From CAYUIG01 sp964444685 (GTDB taxonomy: Bacteria; Gemmatimonadota; Gemmatimonadetes; Longimicrobiales; RSA9), in NCBI GenBank assembly GCA_964444685.1, contig CAYUIG010000006.1:32397-96396 (forward strand): a DNA stretch of 64,000 nucleotides, in the 5' to 3' direction. The notes beneath the pieces are model-generated. The model worked only from the letters and a program-made list of their open reading frames with translations. It ran no database searches and was not told the origin of the DNA. Positions 32,055-40,818 of the stretch are shown piece by piece. A program made the position numbers and the translations under genes. Every line of letters starts with the position of its first letter. Position 1 is the stretch's first letter.

Positions 32055-33251
32055 ATGAGATCTTTCCTCACCCTCGGGATCCTTGCTGTCGTGGCCTGCA
32101 CCGAGGCCGCGCCGCTGCCGGAGAACGCACGGGAAGTGCCATCGCCGGCGGTTGATCGGAGCGGCGAGCCGAACCTGACCACGCTCTCGGACGGACGGGT
32201 GCTGCTGAGCTGGATCGAAGCGCAGGGAGAGACGGCGCACGCCTTCCGTTTCGCGATCTGGCAGGACTCGGCGTGGTCCGCGCCGGGCACCATCGCGGCG
32301 GGCCGGCCGTTCTTCGTGAACTGGGCGGACTTCCCGTCGGTGATCGAACTGGGCGACGGCGCACTCGCGGCGCACTGGCTCGAGCGGTCGGGTGGCGAAC
32401 GCTACGCGTATGGCGTGCGCATCGTTCGTTCGAGCGATGGTGGTGTCACATGGAGTGAGCCGGTGACGCCACACGACGATGGCACACCGACCGAGCACGG
32501 CTTCGTCTCGCTGCTGCCGATGGGTGGCGATGCGGGCGCGGTGTGGCTCGACGGCCGCGAGTACTTCGGTGCAGCGGAAGGTGCGGGCGTGATGACGCTC
32601 CGCTTCGCGCGGATCGGCGCGGATGGCACAGTGCGCGACGGCGCGCTGCTCGATGCGCGCACCTGCGACTGCTGCCAGACCGATGCGGCGCGCACGGCGG
32701 GTGGCCACGTCCTCGTGTATCGCGACCGCACCGATGATGAGATTCGCGACATCTCGATCCTGCGCTTCGATGGCGAGCGCTGGAGCGAGCCGGTGACGGT
32801 GCATGCGGACGGCTGGGAAATCGACGCATGTCCGGTCAACGGACCCGCGGTAGCCGCGCAGGGAGATCGCGTCGCGGTCGCATGGTTCTCTGCGGCCGGC
32901 GACATCCCTGTCGTGAAGCTCGCGTTCTCGAACGACGGTGGCGCCACGTTCGGCGCACCGACCCGCATCGATGATGGCGCGCCGGTCGGCCGCGTCGACC
33001 TCCTGGATCTGGACGAACGTGGCGTACTGGTCTCCTGGCTCGAGCGTGTACCGGGTGGCGATGCGGCCGTGCGTGTGCGCATCGTCTCGGCCGATGGTGC
33101 GGCGAGCAATCCTGTGACGGTATCGTCCGCGAGCGCGGAGCGCGCGAGCGGATTCCCGCGCATCGCACGTGCGGGTGATGCCGTGCTGTTCGCGTGGACG
33201 GATGCGACGGCGCCCGCGCGGGTGCGCACGGCGGTCGCATCACTGCGGTGA
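32055..33251 (+). CDS. Lipoprotein with sialidase-like (BNR) beta-propeller repeats
   Basis: 398 aa. Lipobox VVAC near residue 15. The body has BNR/Asp-box-like motifs (RSSDGGVTWSEPV; FSNDGGATFGAP) in a propeller arrangement, and a conserved TCDCCQTDAA cysteine cluster near the centre. No sialidase catalytic Arg triad could be identified with certainty, so a binding role is as likely as an enzymatic one. The stop overlaps the GTG of the enolase-family gene (GTGA). Confidence 0.75.
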   Translation: MRSFLTLGILAVVACTEAAPLPENAREVPSPAVDRSGEPNLTTLSDGRVLLSWIEAQGETAHAFRFAIWQDSAWSAPGTIAAGRPFFVNWADFPSVIELGDGALAAHWLERSGGERYAYGVRIVRSSDGGVTWSEPVTPHDDGTPTEHGFVSLLPMGGDAGAVWLDGREYFGAAEGAGVMTLRFARIGADGTVRDGALLDARTCDCCQTDAARTAGGHVLVYRDRTDDEIRDISILRFDGERWSEPVTVHADGWEIDACPVNGPAVAAQGDRVAVAWFSAAGDIPVVKLAFSNDGGATFGAPTRIDDGAPVGRVDLLDLDERGVLVSWLERVPGGDAAVRVRIVSADGAASNPVTVSSASAERASGFPRIARAGDAVLFAWTDATAPARVRTAVASLR

Positions 33252-34387
33252 GTTCGGACGACGACATCCGGCCCGCCTCGATCGCGCTGCGCGAGATCCG
33301 CCTCCCGCTGCGCGAGCCCTTCCGCATTTCTTCCGGTGTGGTGCAGGAGCGTCGCATCCTGCTGCTCGAAATGGCCGACGCCGACGACACGGTCGCATGG
33401 TCGGAGTGTGTGGCGGGCGAGGCGCCGAACTACTCGTCCGAAACGATCGACACCGCGTGGCTCGCGATCTCCGAGTGGGCCGTGCCGCGCATCCTCGGCC
33501 ATTCGTTCGAGGAGCCAGCCGACGCGGCGCGTGCGCTCGAGCACGACTTCCGCGGACATCGCATGGCGAAGGCGGCGGTCGAGATGGCCGTGTGGGCGCT
33601 CGCCGCGGAGCGCCGCGGACTCTCGCTGGCAGAGCTGCTGGGCGGAACGCGCGCGGAGATCGAGGTCGGCATCTCGCTCGGCATTCAGGACACACCCGAT
33701 GCGCTCGTCGAGCGTGCGCGTGCCGCGCGCAGCGCGGGGTACCGCCGCATCAAGCTGAAGATCCGGCCCGGTGCCGACGTCGAGTACGTCGCTGCCGTGC
33801 GCGCCGCGCTCGGTGATGAAGCGGTCCTGAGCGTGGACGCGAACGCAGCGTACACGATCGAGGATGCGGATCACCTGAAGCGGCTGGATGCGTACGACCT
33901 CGCCATGATCGAGCAGCCACTCGAGGGCGGCGACCTGGTCCGTCACGCCACGCTCCAGAAGCAGCTGCGCACGTCGCTCTGCCTGGACGAATCGATCACT
34001 TCCGCCGCGCGCGCGGAGGACATGATCGCGCTCGGTGCGGGCCGCATCGTCAACATCAAGCCGGGCCGCGTGGGCGGCTTTGCGGCTTCGAAAGCGATCC
34101 ACGATGTGTGCGCGAAAGCGGGCGTGCCGGTGTGGTGCGGCGGGATGCTGGAGAGCGGGATCGGCCGTGCACACAACGTTGCGCTGGCCTCACTGCCGAA
34201 CTTCACGCTGCCCGGCGACCTGTCACCGAGTGCGCGCTACTGGGAGCGGGACATCGTGACGCCGGAATGGACGATGACGGCGGACGGTATGGTCCACGTA
34301 CCACGCGCCGCCCCGGGACCTGGCGTGCGCGTGGACGTGGACCGCATCGACGACCTCACGGTGCGAAGCGTCGCCCTGAAGAGTTGA
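33248..34387 (+). CDS. menC: Enolase-superfamily enzyme: o-succinylbenzoate synthase / N-succinylamino acid racemase type
   Basis: 379 aa from GTG 33248. Catalytic Lys pair K169 and K271, and metal ligands Asp197 (VDANAAY), Glu222 (IEQPL) and Asp247 (DESI), match the MenC2/NAAAR group. MenC dehydrates SHCHC in menaquinone synthesis. No other men gene is nearby, and members of this group can instead or also racemise N-acylamino acids, so the symbol is provisional. Translationally coupled to the preceding lipoprotein. Confidence 0.8.
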   Translation: MSSDDDIRPASIALREIRLPLREPFRISSGVVQERRILLLEMADADDTVAWSECVAGEAPNYSSETIDTAWLAISEWAVPRILGHSFEEPADAARALEHDFRGHRMAKAAVEMAVWALAAERRGLSLAELLGGTRAEIEVGISLGIQDTPDALVERARAARSAGYRRIKLKIRPGADVEYVAAVRAALGDEAVLSVDANAAYTIEDADHLKRLDAYDLAMIEQPLEGGDLVRHATLQKQLRTSLCLDESITSAARAEDMIALGAGRIVNIKPGRVGGFAASKAIHDVCAKAGVPVWCGGMLESGIGRAHNVALASLPNFTLPGDLSPSARYWERDIVTPEWTMTADGMVHVPRAAPGPGVRVDVDRIDDLTVRSVALKS

Positions 34388-34393
34388 GCGGCG

Positions 34394-36184
34394 TCAGCGG
34401 CGTACGATCCGCGCCACGAAGCCGTCGGCGTTCCCGCCGCCGTACCCGCCCTGTATCGGCGAGATGCGGGTGAAGTCGCTGGCCGGCGTCATCCCGGCGA
34501 TCGCGTAGACGCCCGCACCGAAGGCCGCGGTGCGCCCGAACTCGGAGTCCGTGCTGCCGCCCAGGTACGAGGAGTACAGGAGCGTCCCGAGGTCCGGCGA
34601 CAGGATCACGGCGACGGCATCGCGCCCGCCCGACAGGCTCCTGTCGAGCGCGCCGCTGGTCGTCGGGAAGTTGCCCGACGCCGTGGTGCCGGTGAGCAGG
34701 ATGTTGCCGAAGCCATCGGTGGCCACGCCCTCCGGCCGGTCCGAGCTGCTGCCGCCGAGGAACGTGCTGGCCAGCAGCGTCGAGCCGTCGGCGGAGATCT
34801 TCGACACGAACATGTCGTTGTTGCCGCCGCCGTACGTCCGCTGCAGCGCACCACTGGTCGTGGGGAAGTTCGAGCTCTGTGTGGGCGCGGCGAGGATGAC
34901 GTTGCCGGCGAAGTCGACGGCGAGTTCGTGCGTCTCGGTGGATTCGTTCTCCGATCCGCCGAGGTACGTGGCCCAGTCGATCGCGCCGTTCGACGCCTGG
35001 AGTCGCGTGATGAACAGGTCGCCGTTGCCGCCGTACGTGCGATCGTACGCGCCGGCGGTCGCGGGCGCGTTCGCCGAGCTGGTCGTGGTCAGGAAGTAGA
35101 CGCTGGAGCCGTGCACGCGCACGGACGTCTCACCGGGCTCTTCGCCCGATCCGCCGATGTAGCGCGCCCACAGAACGGCCGAACCGTCTCCGCGGATCTT
35201 CGCGACCACCGCGTCGTCGCCGCCGCGCGGCGAGTTCAGGAACGCGGACGCGACCGGCGCCGAGTACGATCCGGAGGTGTAGCCGGAAGCGATGTAGATG
35301 TCGCCTCCGGCATCGACGGCGATGTCGCGCACGATGCGCGGGTCGTTCGTGCCGAAGTAGCTGCAGAACACGACGGATCCGCCGTCGGGCGTCAGCTTGC
35401 AGACGAAGCCGTCCTGGTTACCGTAGAAGGCGGCCTCCTGCCCGCCGCGAAACTGCGTCTGAAACGCGCCGTTCGTCACCGGGAACCCGGCGCCCGCGCG
35501 CCCGCCGACGTACACGAAGCCTTGCGCGTCCACGGCGACGCCGTACGCGCGGTCGTAGTTCGGCCCGCCGATGAACGTCGACCAGAGGACGTTGCCGCCG
35601 GGGCCGATGCGCGTGACGAAGACATCGAGCCGCTCCACCGCGCCGGACTCCGGCTGGCCGGGGTTGTGATTGGTCTGGAACGCTCCGCCGGTTACGGGAA
35701 AGTCGGGCGAGTCGGTGCCGCCGACGACGTAGATCGAACCGTCGGGGCCGACCGCCACGCCGCGCACCTGGTCGTGCTTCGATCCGCCGATGTGGGAGGC
35801 GAGCGCGAAGTCGAACTCCGTCGAACCTGCCGCCTGCACCTCGACTTCGGCCTCGTCCTGACGGTTGCCCACGCGAACGCGGATCGTGGCGTGACCCGGT
35901 GAAGCGCCGGTCACGGTTCCGTCGTCGTCCACGTCGGCCACGTTCGGACTCGATGAGCTCCAGATCAGATCGACGCCGGAGATCGGGTCGCCATCGGCAT
36001 CGCGCGCCACGGCGTGGAAGCGGGCGCTCTCACCGACCTCGAGGACGCCCTGCATTTCGCTGATCTCGACCGCGGCCACGACGGCCGGATCGATCGGGCC
36101 CGCCGCGTCGGACGAGCACGTAAGACCCGCGAGCGCGAACACGCCCGCGACCAACGCGTTCAGGTTGCCGGACTTCTCCATCAT
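34394..36184 (-). CDS. Secreted SBBP-repeat beta-propeller protein with a Big2-like Ig domain
   Basis: 596 aa. The N-terminal signal ends near GLTC, an imperfect lipobox. Residues about 35-125 are a Big2-type Ig domain (WSSSSPNVADVDDDGTVTGA). The remainder is SBBP repeats, each with a GVAVDAQGFVYVGG-type motif followed by FPVTNGAFQT and a STFIGG/SYLGG strand. It is the last gene of the surface-glycan cluster, directly after a GT39-like gene; an ATG at 36196 that touches that gene's stop is an alternative start. A role as a surface-displayed binding protein is inferred. Confidence 0.82.
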   Translation of the reverse strand: MMEKSGNLNALVAGVFALAGLTCSSDAAGPIDPAVVAAVEISEMQGVLEVGESARFHAVARDADGDPISGVDLIWSSSSPNVADVDDDGTVTGASPGHATIRVRVGNRQDEAEVEVQAAGSTEFDFALASHIGGSKHDQVRGVAVGPDGSIYVVGGTDSPDFPVTGGAFQTNHNPGQPESGAVERLDVFVTRIGPGGNVLWSTFIGGPNYDRAYGVAVDAQGFVYVGGRAGAGFPVTNGAFQTQFRGGQEAAFYGNQDGFVCKLTPDGGSVVFCSYFGTNDPRIVRDIAVDAGGDIYIASGYTSGSYSAPVASAFLNSPRGGDDAVVAKIRGDGSAVLWARYIGGSGEEPGETSVRVHGSSVYFLTTTSSANAPATAGAYDRTYGGNGDLFITRLQASNGAIDWATYLGGSENESTETHELAVDFAGNVILAAPTQSSNFPTTSGALQRTYGGGNNDMFVSKISADGSTLLASTFLGGSSSDRPEGVATDGFGNILLTGTTASGNFPTTSGALDRSLSGGRDAVAVILSPDLGTLLYSSYLGGSTDSEFGRTAAFGAGVYAIAGMTPASDFTRISPIQGGYGGGNADGFVARIVRR

Positions 36185-36196
36185 CGCTGCCCCCAT

Positions 36197-37891
36197 TCAC
36201 TGCGCGGCCGCAAAAACCCGGATCGGCGGATTCACCGTTGGATAGTCCAGGGGCGGCCTCCGGATCCAGCCCGCGAGCGGCGGGGTCCGGAAACTCTCCT
36301 CGAGCCGATACCCGGCTTCGCCGGCCATGAGCCGGTCGAACAGCTCGACCGGCAGCGTATGGCTGTGATCGCGGCCGTGGCTCGTGTGGTCCGGAACCAC
36401 GAGGATGAACCGCGGCCCGAGCGAATCCAGCCGCGCCAGGATCTCGGGCGGCTGGTCGGCCGGTGCAACGTACATGCCGCCATACTCCGCCACCCGTACG
36501 GCCCCAACGCCATCCGGCAGCCGCGGCAGCTTCTGGGACGGGCCGAAATAGGCCACCACGTCGCCGGGCTGGAGCCGGGGCGCCAGCCACCGGGCCGCCT
36601 CGTGCCGGGAGTCGCGGAGCATGGCCCAGGTCAGGTCGGCGGAGCGGGCGAGCTGGATCGCGAGCGTCGCGCCCGCAAGGACGAGGACGGGTAAAGCCCA
36701 GGCCGCGCGGCGGTTCCGCCATGCAGCGGTGATGAGCGGCGCGGCCGCGAACGCGAGCAGCACGGCCAGCGGCAGCAGGTACCGCAGCTGCACGGAGCGC
36801 AGCACGGCGAACATGTAGAGCGCGTAGGAGAGCGCGGGCAGCACGAGCGCACCGCCCCGCGCGCGCCGCAGCGCGAGCCATGCGGCGCCACCCCCGGCCA
36901 GGATCAGGCCCGGCCACGTGAGTCCGTCCGCGAGGCGCATGAACATGCCGCGTGCCATGGCGAGGCTGCCGGCGAGGGAGCGGTCGAACGTGTCGGGAAT
37001 GGCCGCGCCGGTGGACAGCACCTCCAGCCGTCCGGTCAGGAACTGGAGGTGTGCGATGTAGCGGCCGGGGTCGACGAAGAAGCCGCTGCCCGCACCGAGT
37101 GCGATCAGCGACGCCGCGAGTCCGGCCAGCGCGGGCCGCAGCAAACCGCCTTCCCGCGGCGCGACGAGCAGCGCGAACGGCATGACGAGGAACACACCGA
37201 GCGCGGCTTCCTTGGTGGCGAGCGCGAGGCCGGCGAAGATGCCGAGCCACACGGCGCGTCGCATGGTGAAGCCATGCACCATGCACAACACCCACGCAGC
37301 CACGGCCATGACCGTGAGCGCAAGCATGGGCCCGTCGACGTTGCCGGTGCGCGCGTAGTACAGCATCGGGTACGCCATCCCGCCCAGTGCCGCGGCGACG
37401 AATCCCGTAGCACGATCCCAGCGCGCGCGCGCTGCAACGAACAACGCACCCGCCATCGCCGCGGCCATCAGCACGGTAACCATGTGCGCGATCCACGACA
37501 GCGTGCGCAGTGACTTCACGGGATCGCGGAATCCGTACGGGTACTCGCCGGTCGGTGCATCGAGCCCGCCCGTCAACATCTGGAATGCGAGGTACGGCGC
37601 GTACGCCGCCGCGCTGACGAACGAATAGAAGAGCGGGTATCCGAGGTTCCGGTCGGGCTTGGGCTCGAGGATGTTGTGTACTTCGGCGAGCGGGCCGAGC
37701 GGTGTTTCGTCATCGACCGCCCACGCGTCGACCGCGTCCTCGCGGTTCGCGTGCGGCGCGCCCCACCAGAATGCGGGCGCGTAGACGAGGAACGCGAGGA
37801 CGAGGACGAGGCGCAGGTCGCGGTCCCACATGCGGCGTGAGACGCCGGTTGCGGGACGGTCGGTTTCGGCCGCCACGGCCGTCCCGCTCAA
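36197..37891 (-). CDS. GT39/ArnT-like membrane glycosyltransferase (GT-C fold)
   Basis: 564 aa, about 11 membrane segments. The first periplasmic loop has the acidic HANREDAVDAWAVDDE stretch typical of GT-C enzymes that take a lipid-linked sugar donor. The C-terminal soluble region (about 440-564) is Arg- and Pro-rich. Start TTG 37891 has GAGGTAG upstream; the in-frame ATG at 37831 has no site. It lies 4 bp after the GT2 gene, so the GT2 enzyme probably makes the polyprenyl-phosphate sugar that this enzyme uses. Confidence 0.8.
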   Translation of the reverse strand: MSGTAVAAETDRPATGVSRRMWDRDLRLVLVLAFLVYAPAFWWGAPHANREDAVDAWAVDDETPLGPLAEVHNILEPKPDRNLGYPLFYSFVSAAAYAPYLAFQMLTGGLDAPTGEYPYGFRDPVKSLRTLSWIAHMVTVLMAAAMAGALFVAARARWDRATGFVAAALGGMAYPMLYYARTGNVDGPMLALTVMAVAAWVLCMVHGFTMRRAVWLGIFAGLALATKEAALGVFLVMPFALLVAPREGGLLRPALAGLAASLIALGAGSGFFVDPGRYIAHLQFLTGRLEVLSTGAAIPDTFDRSLAGSLAMARGMFMRLADGLTWPGLILAGGGAAWLALRRARGGALVLPALSYALYMFAVLRSVQLRYLLPLAVLLAFAAAPLITAAWRNRRAAWALPVLVLAGATLAIQLARSADLTWAMLRDSRHEAARWLAPRLQPGDVVAYFGPSQKLPRLPDGVGAVRVAEYGGMYVAPADQPPEILARLDSLGPRFILVVPDHTSHGRDHSHTLPVELFDRLMAGEAGYRLEESFRTPPLAGWIRRPPLDYPTVNPPIRVFAAAQ

Positions 37892-37895
37892 GCAG

Positions 37896-38894
37896 CTACC
37901 TCGCGCCGGGGATCGAGGACGCGACGGAGTCCCGGCGGCGCCGGCGCCGCTGCATGCGCATGTGCTGCTGCTGGAGCAGCCACAGCTCGCGCTGGACCAT
38001 GTATCCCTGCTTCACGACCACGCCGAAGATGAAGAGCACGAGCGCGAGCACGAGCAGCGATACGCTCATGAGGGCCATGTAGACGGAGGTCTCGTGGAGC
38101 ACCAGCAGCACGGCGGCCCCCACGAGGAAGAGCATGGCCAGCGCTGCGGATGCGAAGCTCATCGCCCAGATGTAGCGCACGGGATTCGCCGACAGGCTGA
38201 ACAGGCTGTGCGATACCACGAGCGCTCCGACCTTGGACGAGCTCTTCCGCTTCACCCGCTGCCCCTGGTGCTTGTACTCGTGCCACTCGAGGATGGCGGG
38301 GATCTCGCGGATGCGCAGGCCAAACGCCGTGGCCTTGAGGATCACCTCGAGGTGGAACTCCTTCCGGTCCTCGTGCAGTGGCAGCGAGCGGATGGCCTCG
38401 CGGCGGTACGCGCGCGTCATGCCCGTGTTCATCGTGGCGCTGTCGCCGACGCATGCACGGATCACGCGGTTGCCGAGCCGGCTGAACATCACGCGCTTGA
38501 ACGGGACGTTCCTGTAGCCGCCGCCGGGCAGGTGCGGGCTGGCGACGACGATGTCGGCGTCAGGCCAGCGGCGCATGGCCGCGAGCAGCTCGTGCACGAT
38601 GTCCTCGCCCCACGACAGGTCGATCTCCGTGGTGACGATGATGTCGCCGCGCGCAGCGGCAATGCCGGTGCGGAGCGCGTGGCCGCGGCCGCGGTTGCGC
38701 TCGTAGCCGAGCACACGCAGCCGCGGGTGCTGGATGGAGCGGGCGACGTCCCACGAGCCATCGACGGAGCCGTCGTTGACGACGATGAGCTCCCATTCGG
38801 CATCGAGCGTTTCGAGCCGCGCCAGCAGCTGGCGTATCGCCCACTCGAGGATCTTCGCCTCGTTGTAGAACGGGCACACCACGGTCACATCCAT
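37896..38894 (-). CDS. GT2 polyprenyl-phosphate glycosyltransferase with two C-terminal TM helices
   Basis: 332 aa. GT-A domain with TVVCPFYNEAKILEWA, VVNDGSVDGS, a TEIDLSWG metal region and the GMTRAYRREAI acceptor block, followed by two TM helices (about 230-305). The C-terminus is Gln/Arg-rich. This is the dolichol-phosphate-mannose synthase-like architecture that loads a sugar on undecaprenyl phosphate. Start ATG 38894 follows AGGGAGGG. Confidence 0.85.
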   Translation of the reverse strand: MDVTVVCPFYNEAKILEWAIRQLLARLETLDAEWELIVVNDGSVDGSWDVARSIQHPRLRVLGYERNRGRGHALRTGIAAARGDIIVTTEIDLSWGEDIVHELLAAMRRWPDADIVVASPHLPGGGYRNVPFKRVMFSRLGNRVIRACVGDSATMNTGMTRAYRREAIRSLPLHEDRKEFHLEVILKATAFGLRIREIPAILEWHEYKHQGQRVKRKSSSKVGALVVSHSLFSLSANPVRYIWAMSFASAALAMLFLVGAAVLLVLHETSVYMALMSVSLLVLALVLFIFGVVVKQGYMVQRELWLLQQQHMRMQRRRRRRDSVASSIPGAR

Positions 38895-38905
38895 TGCGCC
38901 CTCCC

Positions 38906-40816
38906 TCATCGAACGCCCGCGCGGTCCATCGTCTGGCGGAACCAGAGCTCAAGGGCCACGAGACTGAATACCTGCTTCACGTGCATGAATTCGCCGCCGG
39001 CCAGCGAGTCGCGCAGCCGCGCGATGCGCTCGGGGCGGAACAGTCCGCGCTCGCGCACGGCCTGCTCGTTCAGCGTGTCCTCTACGAGGTCACGGAACTC
39101 GCGCGCGCCGGCATCGCGCTCCAGCGGCGCGTAGAACGGCCGCTTCGGCCGGCGCGTGATCTCGGCCGGCAGTGAGCGAGCCGCATAGCGGCGCAGCAGC
39201 TCCTTCGAGCGGCCGCGATGGATCTTGAGCCGCGGCGGAACGCGCAGCGCGAACTCCACCAGCTCGTGATCGAGGAACGGCACACGCGCCTCGAGCGCGT
39301 GCGCCATCGATGTCTTGTCCTGCTTCGTCAGGATGTTGTCCGCCAGCCACCAGTCGAACTGGAGGTGGAGGATCCGGCCGAGCAGCGGGGCCGCGCTCGC
39401 GAGTGCGAGGCGCGCTTCTTCCGCCGCCGCCGAGCCGCCGTTCAGCTGCGCACGGAACTCGGGCTGATACAGCTCCGCAGTGTCACGCGCGTCGAAGAGC
39501 GAGATCAGGTGGCGATACGCCTGCAGCAGGTCCCGGTCCCCGAGCAGTCCGAGGAAGTCGATCACCTTCTGCTTGCCGCGCCGGCCGAGATCGGCCGGGT
39601 AGTCGAACGCGATGTCGAGCAGTGCGGACGGCATGGCACGCAGCGCCCCTGCGACCAGGCGCGGCGGCACGACGCGGCGGAGCCGGCCGCCGTAGAGGAG
39701 CGCGCGGTGGAACAGGTATCCGCCCAGCGTTTCGTCCGCACCCTCGCCTGACAGCACGACCTTCACGTGGCGTGCGGCCTCGCGCGACAGCATGTACATC
39801 GGGATGACGATCGGGTCGCCGATGGGCTCATCGAGATGCCACACCACGTCGGGCAGCAGCTCCGCCATGTCGCTGGCGCGGCAGGTGATCTCGGTGTGTA
39901 TGCACCCGAGCGCCTCGGCCGCGCGCCGCGCCGCGTCCACCTCGTCGTGCTCGAAGTCGAACCCGACCGTGAAAGTCCGCACGGGTTCGCTGCTCATGCG
40001 CGCGAACGCGGACACGATCACGGACGAGTCGAGGCCACCGCTCAGGAATGCACCGACCGGTACGTCCGCCATGAGCCGGCGCTTGACGCTGCGCTCGAAG
40101 TGCTCGGCGAATCCCTCGAGGTACTCGTCGTCGGAGAGGTCGAACGGCCCCTCGTGCAGCTTCGGCTGCCAGTAGCGCTGGAGGTCGAAGCCCTGTGCAT
40201 CGATAACGGCGTAATGCGCCGCGGGCAGCTTCGAGACACCGCGCAGCAGTGTGCCCGGCCCGGGCACGTGGCGCAGCGCAAGGTACTCCTGCACGGCCGC
40301 GGGCTCGAGTTCGCGCGGCACCGCATCGGCGCGCAGCAGCGCCTTCATCTCCGACCCGAAGAACACGCCCTGCGGCGTGCGCGCGTAGTAGAGCGGCTTG
40401 ATGCCGAGGCGGTCGCGTACCAGCAGCAGCCGGCGCTGGCGCGCGTCCCAGAGCGCGAACGCGAACATGCCGATCAGGTCGTGCACGCAGCGGTCACCGC
40501 GATCCTCGTACAGGTGGAGAATCACTTCGCAATCGGACTGCGTGCGGAAGCGGTGGCCGGCTGCGAGCAGCCGCTCGCGCAGCTCGCGGTGGTTGTAGAT
40601 CTCGCCGTTGCAGATCAGGACGATCGAACCGTCCTCGTTCGCCAGCGGCTGATGCCCGCCCGCAAGGTCGATGATGCTGAGCCGGCGATGCCCGAGTGCG
40701 ACGCCGTCGCCGTAATGGAAGCCTTCATCGTCGGGGCCGCGGTGACGGAGCGAGTCCGTCATCGCCTCGAGCACGCCGTCGCGGCGCGGGCCGGTGTAGC
40801 CGCAGATGCCGCACAT
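38906..40816 (-). CDS. asnB: Asparagine synthetase, glutamine-hydrolysing
   Basis: 636 aa. N-terminal class II amidotransferase domain with nucleophile Cys2 (MCGICGY), then the ATP-pyrophosphatase-like synthetase domain with LSGGLDSS near residue 255 and VLSGEGADE. In surface-glycan clusters such AsnB-like enzymes are often tied to amidation of sugar carboxylates or exopolysaccharide synthesis, so free asparagine may not be the product here. The neighbouring heparinase-like gene ends 2 bp upstream. Confidence 0.9.
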   Translation of the reverse strand: MCGICGYTGPRRDGVLEAMTDSLRHRGPDDEGFHYGDGVALGHRRLSIIDLAGGHQPLANEDGSIVLICNGEIYNHRELRERLLAAGHRFRTQSDCEVILHLYEDRGDRCVHDLIGMFAFALWDARQRRLLLVRDRLGIKPLYYARTPQGVFFGSEMKALLRADAVPRELEPAAVQEYLALRHVPGPGTLLRGVSKLPAAHYAVIDAQGFDLQRYWQPKLHEGPFDLSDDEYLEGFAEHFERSVKRRLMADVPVGAFLSGGLDSSVIVSAFARMSSEPVRTFTVGFDFEHDEVDAARRAAEALGCIHTEITCRASDMAELLPDVVWHLDEPIGDPIVIPMYMLSREAARHVKVVLSGEGADETLGGYLFHRALLYGGRLRRVVPPRLVAGALRAMPSALLDIAFDYPADLGRRGKQKVIDFLGLLGDRDLLQAYRHLISLFDARDTAELYQPEFRAQLNGGSAAAEEARLALASAAPLLGRILHLQFDWWLADNILTKQDKTSMAHALEARVPFLDHELVEFALRVPPRLKIHRGRSKELLRRYAARSLPAEITRRPKRPFYAPLERDAGAREFRDLVEDTLNEQAVRERGLFRPERIARLRDSLAGGEFMHVKQVFSLVALELWFRQTMDRAGVR

Positions 40817-40818
40817 GG